Shown: in pieces, positions 56,749-64,000 of the stretch
Position numbering within the stretch: the stretch's first letter is position 1
Layout of the letters: every line of letters begins with the position of its first letter
Assembly: GCF_004798665.1 (NCBI RefSeq)
Contig: NZ_CP039292.1
Location: forward strand, 2,108,001-2,172,000
Length of the DNA: 64,000 nucleotides
Direction: 5' to 3'
Source: Actinomyces procaprae
Lineage (GTDB): Bacteria > Actinomycetota > Actinomycetes > Actinomycetales > Actinomycetaceae
Program-made: the position numbers and the translations under genes
Notes under the pieces: generated by a model
Told to the model about the DNA's origin: nothing
Seen by the model: the letters and a program-made list of their open reading frames with translations, nothing else
Databases searched by the model: none

Positions 56749-57669
56749 ATGTCGGCAGTTGTCACGACTCATTCGCTCCACAAGCGCTTCGGACGGGTGC
56801 ATGCGGTGCGGGGCATCGATCTACAGGTCGAGCGCGGCTGTGTTTACGGACTGATTGGCCCCAATGGGGCCGGCAAGACCACGGTGCTGCGCATGCTGCT
56901 CGGCATCATGCGCCCCACCAGCGGCACCATCTGCGTGCTCGGCGCCTCGCCCACCACCGACCGCCCACAGCTGCGCCGCCGCATCGGCTACCTGCCCGGC
57001 GAACTCAACTTGGGCGAACGCACCAGCGGCGCCGCGCTGCTGAAGCATCTGGCCGAGATCAGCGGCCCGGTCGCCCCGGGGCGGATCGAGGGTCTGGCCG
57101 AGCGCCTCGACCTCGACCTGAGTCGCCCGGTGCGGTCACTGTCAAAGGGGAACCGGCAAAAGCTCGGGCTTATCCAAGCGTTCATGCACTCCCCCGAGTT
57201 GTTGATCCTCGACGAGCCCACCAGCGGACTGGACCCACTCATGCAGCGCGAGTTCCTGAACCTGGTGCGGGAGGCACGGGATGCGGGGCAGACCGTACTG
57301 CTCAGCTCTCATATCCTCAGTGAGATTCAGCATGCCGCGGACGCGGCTGCCGTGCTGTCCCACGGCAGCATTGTGGCCGAGGGAGAGGTCTCCTCCCTGC
57401 GACCGGCGGCCGTGTCCCGAGTGCGCGCGGTGCTGGCCGACACCACCGAGCAGGATGTACGGGCCGCACTCGTAGGTCCCGGACTGCTTAGTGCGCTGCA
57501 CACCGAGTCGGCGGCCGGGCAGCAGCTACGCGTTCAGGGCTCCTTCCGCGGCCGAGCGGACGGCGTGGTCAAGGCCCTGTCGCGCTTCACGGTCGAAGAA
57601 CTGGCGATCGAGGAGCCCAACCTGGAGGAGTCGATCCTCAACCTGTACGCCCAGGAGGACCCCGCATGA
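56749..57669 (+). CDS. ABC-2 type transporter ATP-binding protein
   Basis: 306 aa. Walker A GPNGAGKTT near residue 38, Q-loop region GYLPGELNL, signature LSKGNRQKLGLIQAF, Walker B LLILDEPTSGLDP and H-loop LLSSHILSE. A C-terminal domain of about 80 residues follows. It is in the DrrA/polyketide antibiotic exporter group. ATG 56749 after CGGGAGA. Coupled (ATGA) to the permease. Confidence 0.92.
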   Translation: MSAVVTTHSLHKRFGRVHAVRGIDLQVERGCVYGLIGPNGAGKTTVLRMLLGIMRPTSGTICVLGASPTTDRPQLRRRIGYLPGELNLGERTSGAALLKHLAEISGPVAPGRIEGLAERLDLDLSRPVRSLSKGNRQKLGLIQAFMHSPELLILDEPTSGLDPLMQREFLNLVREARDAGQTVLLSSHILSEIQHAADAAAVLSHGSIVAEGEVSSLRPAAVSRVRAVLADTTEQDVRAALVGPGLLSALHTESAAGQQLRVQGSFRGRADGVVKALSRFTVEELAIEEPNLEESILNLYAQEDPA

Positions 57670-58493
57670 GGAGCCACCGCCCGCCGGTATCCCCGTCCCG
57701 CGCCGCCGTACCTGTCCTGCGCAGGCACCTCGCTGAGGGAGCCCGCTCGCTGCTCGGCTGGAGCGTCGCGCTCGCCGCGGTACTGGCACTGTACCTGCCG
57801 GTCTATCCGTCGCTACAGACGCCGGAACTCGCAGACATCCTCGCTGCTCTGCCCGCGGAGCTCGTGTCCGTCCTGGGATACGACCAGATCGCCACGGGTG
57901 CGGGCTATGCCCAGGCGGCCTTCTTCGGCCTGCTCGGCTTCGTCCTCGCAACCATCGCCACCACCACCTGGGGCACGCGCCTCGTCGCTGGCGCGGAGGA
58001 GAACGGACGTCTGGAGCTCACGCTCGCCCACGCCGTGGGCCGCGTGCAGTACACGGCCGAGAGCGCTGCCGCGCTGCTCATGCGGGTGCTCGGGCTCTCC
58101 CTCGTCGCGGTGGCGGTGTTGCTGGTGCTCAACCCGGTCGCCGAGCTCGAGCTGTCCATCGTCAACGTGTTGGCTGCAACGGCCTCCTGGGCTGGTCTCG
58201 CCGTGCTCTCCGGCACTGCCGCGCTGGCGGCCGGCGCGCTGACAGGCCGGAGCGCCTGGTCGCTCGGCGCCGGCGCCACGGTGGCCGCGCTCGGCTACGC
58301 GCTGAACGCAGTCGGCGGCATGTCCGCCGATCTGGACTGGCTCGTGCACCTGTCGCCGTATTACTGGGCTTTCGGCGAGCGTCCTCTGAGCAATGGCTTC
58401 GACTGGGGCGGCCTGGCGCTGCTGTGGGGGCTCAGCTCACTGCTGGTCGCAGTTGCCTGCGTGGCGCTGTCCCGCCGCGACATCGGGCGCTGA
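57666..58493 (+). CDS. ABC-2 type transporter permease
   Basis: 275 aa. Six hydrophobic segments, e.g. LLGWSVALAAVLALYLPVY, FFGLLGFVLATIAT, VLGLSLVAVAVLLVLN and LALLWGLSSLLVAVACVALS. Half the length of fused polyketide-export permeases, so it probably dimerises. ATG 57666 lies in the stop of the ATPase. Likely exports a lipophilic or antibiotic-like compound. Confidence 0.88.
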   Translation: MRSHRPPVSPSRAAVPVLRRHLAEGARSLLGWSVALAAVLALYLPVYPSLQTPELADILAALPAELVSVLGYDQIATGAGYAQAAFFGLLGFVLATIATTTWGTRLVAGAEENGRLELTLAHAVGRVQYTAESAAALLMRVLGLSLVAVAVLLVLNPVAELELSIVNVLAATASWAGLAVLSGTAALAAGALTGRSAWSLGAGATVAALGYALNAVGGMSADLDWLVHLSPYYWAFGERPLSNGFDWGGLALLWGLSSLLVAVACVALSRRDIGR

Positions 58494-58835
58494 GACAAGG
58501 GGCACGAGCCTGCTGCGTCCACTGCCGGGCGCCGCAGCTCCTATCACTCGGTACGGGGGCCACGCGCAGATCGGCTCAACTTCGCTCCTTCGGTGCTTAC
58601 TGCTCGCATTTGGGGGCGCGGTGGCCGGGGGTGGTGGCTGGCCTGGCGGTGGTGGGCGCGTGCCCCGGCGGCGCAGTACGCGGCGCGCCGGACGGAGTTG
58701 GGCTGGGGCGTGCGTGCCGAACCACGGCGGGCCGGGCGTGACGACTCGTGCGTTCGGGTCAACATGGCTCTTCCGCTTCGGGGGTGTGGCGGGCTGAGCT
58801 GAGGTGTCTGTGCGCGTGGCCGTCGAGCCTGCCGG

Positions 58836-59003
58836 TTGGACCGCTGCTCCCCCGTTGGACCCCTGTCCCCCCGTTGGACCGCTGTTCCCCCGTTGGACCC
58901 CTGTCCCCCCGTTGGACCCCTGTAACCGGTGGCTACGGCGGTCCAACGGGGCGTTAGCGGTCCAACGGGAGGTGAGCGGTCCATCGGGGCGTTAGCGGTC
59001 CAA
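58836..59003. repeat. Phased mirror-repeat cluster (5 + 4 copies of TTGGACC, exact 19-bp spacing)
   Basis: TTGGACC starts at 58836, 58855, 58874, 58893 and 58912. GGTCCAA starts at 58940, 58959, 58978 (one variant base) and 58997. All spacings are exactly 19 bp. Same word and left flank as the cluster at 605-737. Between convergent genes. Confidence 0.9.
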
Positions 59004-59111
59004 CCGGGGGCCCGCCCGACCGCCCACCACCCAACGCCGACACCACCCACACCCACCACAACCCCAAACAAACCCGAGGATGCGGGTTAGTGGCTCTTCA
59101 GGTTCAAGGGT

Positions 59112-59213
59112 GTAGCTGTTGTCTGAGGCCTCCGGGATGGATGAGACTGCGGGCGGTGTGTAGTAGCTGTTGTCTGAGGCCTCCGGGATGGATGAGACTA
59201 CGGGCGGTGTAGT
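59112..59213. repeat. 51-bp tandem duplication
   Basis: Two copies (59112-59162 and 59163-59213) beginning GTAGCTGTTGTCTGAGG, nearly identical. Confidence 0.8.
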
Positions 59214-59340
59214 CGATCAGGTTTTCTGAGTCCCAGGGCGATGCCGCGTAAGTGCTCCAGGCGGTACTGGGCATTGACCAGGGGCGGCCCGGTGAGACTC
59301 GTCGGCACCGGGACGGCAGCGGCGCAAACCGCCATCGAGC

Positions 59341-60707
59341 TCACCGGTGCGCGCGGGCGCGGCGCCAGGAGGCGCCCCGCCGCTCCACCCGGCCTTCGAG
59401 TTCCAACAGTCCCAGGGCGGCGATGGTCTCGCGTTCGGTCAGTCCCGCCGCGCGCACAATCGACTCCACACTGGCGTCGGCCCGTGCAGGCAGCGCATCC
59501 ATTACGGCGGCGGCGGGCGCGTCCAGGCCATCCAGCAGACCCGATCCGGCATTGGCTGGGTCGGCGGCCTTGGCCGCGTCGGGGTCGGTGGCCCCCAGGG
59601 GTACGACCAGTTCCAAGGCCTCTTCGGCGTCGGTGACACAGACGACCCCCTGCCGCAGCAGCCGGTGGCAGCCCACCGACGCCATGGAGGTGACCGGCCC
59701 GGGCACGGCCCCCACCGGCCGCCCCAGCTCCAGGGCGTGGTGGGCGGTGGACAGGGCCCCGGAGCGCCAGGCGGCCTCGACGACCACGGTGGCGTCGCTC
59801 ATGGCGGCGATCAGCCGGTTGCGGGTCAGGAAGCGGTGGCGGCCGGGCTGACAGCCGGGCGGCACCTCCGCGACCAGCGCCCCGGCGGCGATCACTTCCT
59901 CCAGCACATCGGCGTTGCCGGCCGGGTAGAGTCGATCCACGCCCCCGGCGGACACGGACACGGTAGTGCCGGTGCGCAGGGCGCCGCGGTGGGCGACGGC
60001 GTCGATGCCGAAGGCGCCCCCGGAGATGACCACGACGCCGCGCGCCGCCAGGCCGCTGGCCAGGTCGAAGGCGACGTGCTCGCCGTAGTCGGTGGAGGCG
60101 CGCGCCCCGACCAGTGCCAGCGCGCATCCGGCGCCGGGCCCGGCCGGCACCAGGTCCTCGCGCATGCGCGGCGCGGGGTCGCTCTCACTGCTGCCCGACT
60201 CGGCGCTGCGGCGGGAGGCGAGCAGGGCCGGATCGCCCCGCACCCACAGGCAGTGGGGCGGGCGCTCCAAGTCGTTCAGTCCCGCCGGCCACCATGCATC
60301 GGTGGGGATCAGCAGGCTGCCGCCGAGTCGTTCCAACACATCCAGTTCGCGGCGGATGTCGAGTCCTTGCAGGCGCGGCGCCCAACGGGCGGCGGCGGTG
60401 GCCCAGTCGGCGCTGGCGCGAGCGACGTCCCCGCGGGGCGGCAGCGGTGGGCGGGCGCAGGGCGGGGCGCGCCCTCAGCGTCGAGCGCCTCATGGGTGAG
60501 CCAGTCCAGGGCTGCGGTGGCGCCCAGACGGCCGACCAGGGCGCAGGCGTGGGCGTCGGCGGGCTCGGCCAGCCGCGACCAGGTGGCCCGGGCCAGGGCC
60601 TCGGCGTCGCCGTCGGCGCCAGTAGTGATGCCGGCGGCGGGGGCGGGCGGCGGGTCCGGGCGGGCGGCGTGAGCGCCGGATCCTGCGGCAGTTGTGGGCG
60701 GGGTCAT
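59341..60707 (-). pseudogene. dprA: DNA processing protein DprA, frameshifted
   Basis: The N-terminal part reads from ATG 60707 (overlapping the comM stop): LARATWSRLAEPADAHACAL and GATAALDWLTHEALDAEG, then runs out of frame. The C-terminal part is in another frame, open from 60474: DVARASADWATAAARW, LERLGGSLLIPTDAWWPAGL, the Rossmann-like CALALVGARASTDYGEHVAF, VISGGAFGIDAVAHRGAL and TRNRLIAAMSD, ending at 59341. One missing base between about 60475 and 60405 would explain it. The repaired protein is about 455 aa, longer than average. DprA loads RecA on incoming DNA. It is disabled if the frameshift is real. Confidence 0.85.
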
Positions 60708-62278
60708 GGGCGGGCTCCTCTCGTGCGCAGCGCCAGGGCGGCGCCGATGTCGGTCGGGGTGGGCGCGGGGCGGGCGCCGAGGTCGGCCAGGGTCCAGGCC
60801 AGTCGCAGCACCCGGTCCACGCCCCGCAGGGTCAGGTCGCCGCGGTCCAGGGCGGTCATCAGCGGGGTCAGCAGGGCGGGATCGATGCCGGAGGCGGGCG
60901 AGCGCAGCCAGCCCCCGGGCACCTCCCCCATCATCCGCCAGGGAGTGTCGGCCAGGCGGCGGGCGGCCCGTGCCCGCGCCTCGGCGACGCGGGCGGCGAC
61001 AACGGCGCTGGGCTCGCCTCCGGCACCTGCGGCCAGGTCGTCGGCGGTGACGGCTCCAACCTCCACCTGGATGTCGACCCGGTCCAGCAGGGGGCCGGAC
61101 AGGCGGGAGAAGTAGCGGCGCCGCTGCAGGGAGGTGCAGGTGCACTCCAGTCCGCGGCCGGTGGCGCGCCCGCAGGGGCAGGGGTTGGCGGCTAGCACCA
61201 GTTGGAAGGCGGCCGGGTAGGTGGCGCGCCCGCCCACCCGGTCGATGGTCACCACGCCGGACTCCAGGGGCTGGCGCAGGCAGTCGAGCACCCCGGCGGA
61301 GAACTCGGGGGCCTCGTCCAGGAACAGCACCCCGCGGTGCGCCAGCGACACGTCGCCGGGGCGGGGCATGCCCGTGCCGCCGCCCACCACCGCGGCCCGG
61401 GTGGCGGTGTGGTGGGGTGCGCGCAGGGGCGGACGGGTGAGCAGGCCGACGTCGGCGTTGAAGGTGCCGGCCAGGGAGTGGATGGAGGTGACGGTGACGG
61501 CGTCGTCGGGGTTCAGGGGCGGCAGGATGGAGGGCAAGCGCTCGGCGAGCATGGTCTTGCCGGCGCCGGGCGGGCCGACCAGCAGCAGGTGGTGCCCGCC
61601 GGCGGCGGCCACCTCCAGGGCGTGGCGGGCCTGGGTCTGCCCGACGACGTCGGCCAGATCGGGCTGGCGTGCCGGGCCCGGGTCTGCGGCCGGGCGGGGC
61701 GTGTGGGCGGCCGCGGCGTGCGCGCGGCGCATAAGCTCGCGGGCACGGCCGGGAAGCTTCCCGCCATAGCGTTCCAGCAGCTGCCCGATGTGACTGACGG
61801 CCGTGACATCCACACCCGGAACCAGCGCCGCCTCCCGGCCGGCACCCGCAGCAACCACCACCTCAGTGACTCCTGCATCGGCGGCAGCACGCACGGCGGG
61901 CAGGATGCCGCGCACCGGGTGGACGGTGCCGTCCAGTCCGAGTTCTCCGATGTACACGGTGCGGGCCATGTGGTTGATGGCTCGCTCCGGCAGTTGCCCG
62001 CGGGCGCCCAGGACCGCGAGCGCCAGCGCCAGGTCGAAACCGGTGCCGGTCTTGGGCAGGTCGGCCGGCGAGAGGTTGACCGTGAGCCGGTGCTCGCCCC
62101 AGGTGACGCCGCAGGTGGACAGGGCGGCGCGGACGCGCTCACGGGACTCGCGCACAGCCGTGTCCGGCAGGCCGACGAGGGTGAACCCGGGCAGCCCGTG
62201 CGCGGAGTGCGCCTCGACGTCCACGAGGTGCCCGGCCAGCCCGGTCAGGGTGACGGCGAGGGTGCGTGCCAGTCCCAT
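60704..62278 (-). CDS. comM: ComM/YifB-like Mg-chelatase AAA+ ATPase
   Basis: 524 aa. N-terminal ChlI-like domain (VDVEAHSAHGLPGFTLVGLPD, VRAALSTCG), Walker A VGPPGAGKTMLAERL, Walker B GVLFLDEAPEF, sensor LVLAANPCPCG and C-terminal DLTLRGVDRVLRLAWTLADL. In other bacteria ComM is a helicase that extends branch migration during transformation. ATG 62278 overlaps the yraN stop (TGATG). Next to dprA, the usual competence/repair pair. Confidence 0.94.
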   Translation of the reverse strand: MGLARTLAVTLTGLAGHLVDVEAHSAHGLPGFTLVGLPDTAVRESRERVRAALSTCGVTWGEHRLTVNLSPADLPKTGTGFDLALALAVLGARGQLPERAINHMARTVYIGELGLDGTVHPVRGILPAVRAAADAGVTEVVVAAGAGREAALVPGVDVTAVSHIGQLLERYGGKLPGRARELMRRAHAAAAHTPRPAADPGPARQPDLADVVGQTQARHALEVAAAGGHHLLLVGPPGAGKTMLAERLPSILPPLNPDDAVTVTSIHSLAGTFNADVGLLTRPPLRAPHHTATRAAVVGGGTGMPRPGDVSLAHRGVLFLDEAPEFSAGVLDCLRQPLESGVVTIDRVGGRATYPAAFQLVLAANPCPCGRATGRGLECTCTSLQRRRYFSRLSGPLLDRVDIQVEVGAVTADDLAAGAGGEPSAVVAARVAEARARAARRLADTPWRMMGEVPGGWLRSPASGIDPALLTPLMTALDRGDLTLRGVDRVLRLAWTLADLGARPAPTPTDIGAALALRTRGARP

Positions 62279-62784
62279 CAGTCCCCCACCCCCCGGTGGT
62301 GCCGCAGCAGGGCCGGTCGGCCGGCGCGCAGCTGCACTGAGACCACGTCCAGGCGCAGGCCGGCATGGGGCACTGGGTGCGCTGCGGCGCAGGGCACCGC
62401 GAGCGACCGCAGCCGGAGCAGCTTCAGCGGGCCAACTGCGGCGGCCGGCGGCCCCGCCACCTCGGAGGTGCGGGTCTTGACCTCCACTATCACCAGTACG
62501 CCGGGTCCCGACGGCTGCGGTTGCAGGGCGACCAGGTCGACCTCGCCGCGCAGCCCCGGGCCGGGCCGCCAATTACGGTCCAGGATCTGCCACCCCAGAT
62601 CACTGAGGTAGCGGGCGGCGATGTCCTCCCCGCGCTGCCCGATCTGGCGGCGGGACTGGGCAGGCGGTGCGGCGTCGAAGCCGGGTGCAGGCGGTGGGGT
62701 GGCAGTTGGGCGCGACGACGAACTCGTCGTCGTGCTGGCGCCGTGCTCGGATGAGGACTGGGCGGCTTGTGGTGCTGGTTGCAT
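62278..62784 (-). CDS. yraN: UPF0102 (YraN) nuclease-like protein
   Basis: 168 aa. An N-terminal disordered Ser/Pro/Thr-rich segment of about 50 residues precedes the domain: RRQIGQRGEDIAARYLSDLG, ILDRNWR, GEVDLVAL and VLVIVEVKTRTS, the PD-(D/E)XK-like pattern D..EVK. Possibly a nuclease, activity unproven for the family. ATG 62784 after GGAGGTC. Confidence 0.9.
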   Translation of the reverse strand: MQPAPQAAQSSSEHGASTTTSSSSRPTATPPPAPGFDAAPPAQSRRQIGQRGEDIAARYLSDLGWQILDRNWRPGPGLRGEVDLVALQPQPSGPGVLVIVEVKTRTSEVAGPPAAAVGPLKLLRLRSLAVPCAAAHPVPHAGLRLDVVSVQLRAGRPALLRHHRGVGD

Positions 62785-63103
62785 GGGATTGACCTCCGGC
62801 ACCAGCGTGCCCGTGGGGTCGCGGCGGGGCCAGCGAGCCGTTTGAGCTCTGTGGACGCGGGGTGCACGAACGGTGCCTGTGGACGCCGGTGAGTGCTCGG
62901 GGCAGCCGGCGCGCCCCCGAGCACGCCTGGGCAAGCACCTGGGCACGCCTGACCAAGCGCCTGCAAGCGCGTTCGCCGCGAGCGCGCAAGTCGGAGGCGG
63001 GCGCGCTCGCCTCGGCGGGGCCGGGATGCGGGCGAGAGGCGGGGCCCGCAGGAGCTGTTCGAGGTTCTGGGCCGCAGCGGGCGACCCTAGGCCTGCGGCG
63101 GCG
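62785..63103. other. Gap between DUF2469 and yraN
   Basis: 319 bp. I see no gene, repeat or clear terminator. It may hold the yraN-comM-dprA promoter. Confidence 0.5.
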
Positions 63104-63409
63104 TCAGGAGGGGATGTCGATCTCCGGCTTGGTAAGTTCCTCGACGTTGACGTCCTTGAAGGTGACCACGTGCACGGACTTGACGAAGCGACTGGCGCGG
63201 TAGATGTCCCACACCCAGGCGTCCTCAAGCGTCAGTTCGAAGAACACCTCACCGCCATTGGTGCGTACCTGCACGTCCACGGCGTTGGCCAGGTAGAAGC
63301 GGCGCTCCGTCTCGACGACATAGGAGAACAGGGAGATGACGTCGCGGTACTCGCGGTACAGGTCGAGCTCCAAGTCGTTCTCATACGACTCCAGATCTTC
63401 AGCACTCAC
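63104..63409 (-). CDS. DUF2469 protein
   Basis: 101 aa from GTG 63409. DLESYENDLELDLYREYRDV, SLFSYVVETERRFYLAN and VKVDIHVQ-like DVQVRTNGGEVFFEL are the conserved features of this small actinobacterial family. Beside rnhB (7 bp gap). Function unknown. Confidence 0.92.
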   Translation of the reverse strand: MSAEDLESYENDLELDLYREYRDVISLFSYVVETERRFYLANAVDVQVRTNGGEVFFELTLEDAWVWDIYRASRFVKSVHVVTFKDVNVEELTKPEIDIPS

Positions 63410-63416
63410 CCGTTCA

Positions 63417-64000
63417 TCATGCCCAATGGGCGTCCCTTCCAGCCGGAGGCAGAACGGGCGCGTCGGCCACAGCCCGCCTCCGGGCAGTGAAGCGGTCGAG
63501 TCCGGGCAGGTGCCAGGAGCGTCGGTGTAGGTCGGAGGCGCCGAGCCGCGCCAGGGCCTCCACGTGCGCGGGCGAGGCGTATCCCTTGTTGCGCGCCCAG
63601 TCGTACCCGGGATCGGGCAGGGCGGCCATGATCGTGTCACGCTCCACCTTGGCCAGCACCGAGGCGGCTGCGACTACAGCGCAGTGGGCGTCCGCCTTGA
63701 CGGAGGTGTACACGGATGGGATGGGCTGCACGGCGGGCGCTTCCTCGGCCGGAGCCGCCTGCCCCGCGGGCGCCTCGGCGGCGGAGGCCGTCGGCTCGCG
63801 CAGCCAGTTCACGGTGCCGTCAAGGATGATGGCGCCGGGCAGGTGGCCGCGAGTGGCGACAGCGGCCAGGGCCCGCTGCCCGGCCAGTCGTAGTGCACCG
63901 GTGATGCCGACGGCGTCGATCTCCGCCGGGGCGGCGTGGGCGACGGCGTAGTCGGTGACCCACCTGCGGCAGGGCTCGACGAGCGCCTCCCGACGGCGCG
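63417..64000 (-). CDS. rnhB: Ribonuclease HII (3' part, start beyond the window)
   Basis: The frame is open from the right edge. YAVAHAAPAEIDAVGI, TGALRLAGQRALAAVA, IILDGTVNWL and VKADAHCAVVAAASVLAKVERD match RNase HII, including the K-A-D and A-x-SVLAK active-site region. An Ala/Pro/Glu-rich insert of about 30 residues separates the last two blocks. It removes RNA from RNA-DNA hybrids. The N-terminal DEXGRG motif lies outside. Confidence 0.92.
   Translation of the reverse strand, partial: RRREALVEPCRRWVTDYAVAHAAPAEIDAVGITGALRLAGQRALAAVATRGHLPGAIILDGTVNWLREPTASAAEAPAGQAAPAEEAPAVQPIPSVYTSVKADAHCAVVAAASVLAKVERDTIMAALPDPGYDWARNKGYASPAHVEALARLGASDLHRRSWHLPGLDRFTARRRAVADAPVLPPAGRDAHWA

Larger units (their letters stand above)
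58494..59340. other. Convergent gap ABC permease / dprA
   Basis: 847 bp with the phased cluster (58836-59003) and a 51-bp tandem duplication. Frames here are Arg/Gly/Pro-rich and show no homology. A short leftward frame just after dprA (containing YRLEHLRGIALGLRKP) looks like a fragment of something but I could not name it. Confidence 0.55.

Noticed and set aside
58544..59071. Frames across the 58.8 kb repeat cluster
   Set aside because: Translate the phased repeats into LDRCSPVGPL-type peptides, a by-product of a period divisible neither by nor consistently with codons, and no homology.

Overview
The window is high-GC actinobacterial chromosome, most likely Actinomyces or a close relative in the Actinomycetaceae. 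I base this on family content and gene order, not on a database search. Markers are DUF3040 beside mraZ, DUF2469 beside rnhB, a ferritin-like DUF4439 lipoprotein divergent from rimP, a DivIVA-domain gene between rlmN and dxr, a DUF4081-type GNAT between ispG and proS, and the frequent GTG/TTG starts and 1-4 bp stop/start overlaps typical of the phylum. Most of the window is one long leftward (minus-strand) housekeeping backbone, interrupted by rightward accessory genes.

Layout. 1-3.5 kb: the 5' end of mraZ (TTG start, running off the left edge) with a MraZ-type operator, a 1.5 kb repeat-rich gap, a DUF3040 membrane protein and dinB. 3.5-15.1 kb: a spermidine-synthase-like protein, a PAC2 protein, a HelD/HelR-like RNA polymerase motor ATPase, two tandem acyl-CoA ligases behind a palindrome-rich promoter, and an ABC efflux pair of less GC-rich appearance. 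15.4-20 kb: dapA, a GNAT, dapB, a broken PEBP-family gene and an M16 peptidase. 20-35.3 kb: pnp, rpsO, ribF, truB, rbfA, infB, ylxR, nusA and rimP, the conserved translation/transcription module, here interrupted by fucO, a lipoprotein esterase and rarD. 35.4-39.4 kb: a variable stretch with the DUF4439 lipoprotein, an IS5/IS427-type element, a chimeric ORF ending in a UGPase tail and a small membrane protein. 39.4-54 kb: proS, a frame-disrupted membrane protein with its regulator, then GNAT, ispG, M50 site-2 protease, dxr, DivIVA-like, rlmN, cdsA, frr, pyrH, tsf and rpsB. 54.6-64 kb: an M23 peptidase, xerC, an ABC pair, a frameshifted dprA, comM, yraN, DUF2469 and the 3' part of rnhB, which runs off the right edge.

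The backbone genes are packed as co-transcribed sets: rpsB-tsf, pyrH-frr-cdsA, rlmN-DivIVA-dxr-M50-ispG, rimP-nusA-ylxR-infB-rbfA-truB-ribF, and rnhB-DUF2469 with yraN-comM-dprA. Together they cover ribosome assembly and translation, MEP isoprenoid synthesis, CDP-DAG lipid synthesis, lysine/DAP synthesis and DNA processing.

The most unusual signal is non-coding. Three 3'-end or convergent gaps (24.2, 38.05 and 58.8 kb) and the 0.6 kb gap upstream of mraZ carry clusters of 3-5 copies of a short word spaced 19-21 bp, followed by 3-4 copies of its reverse complement at the same spacing. Copies are nearly uniform within a cluster, but the word differs between loci (the 0.6 and 58.8 kb clusters share one). 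A weaker version lies at 36.5 kb. Other points are four reading-frame disruptions (PEBP gene, dprA, the 41.5 kb membrane protein, and the transposase, which is probably programmed), an apparent gene fusion carrying a UGPase C-terminus, and several operator-like palindromes.
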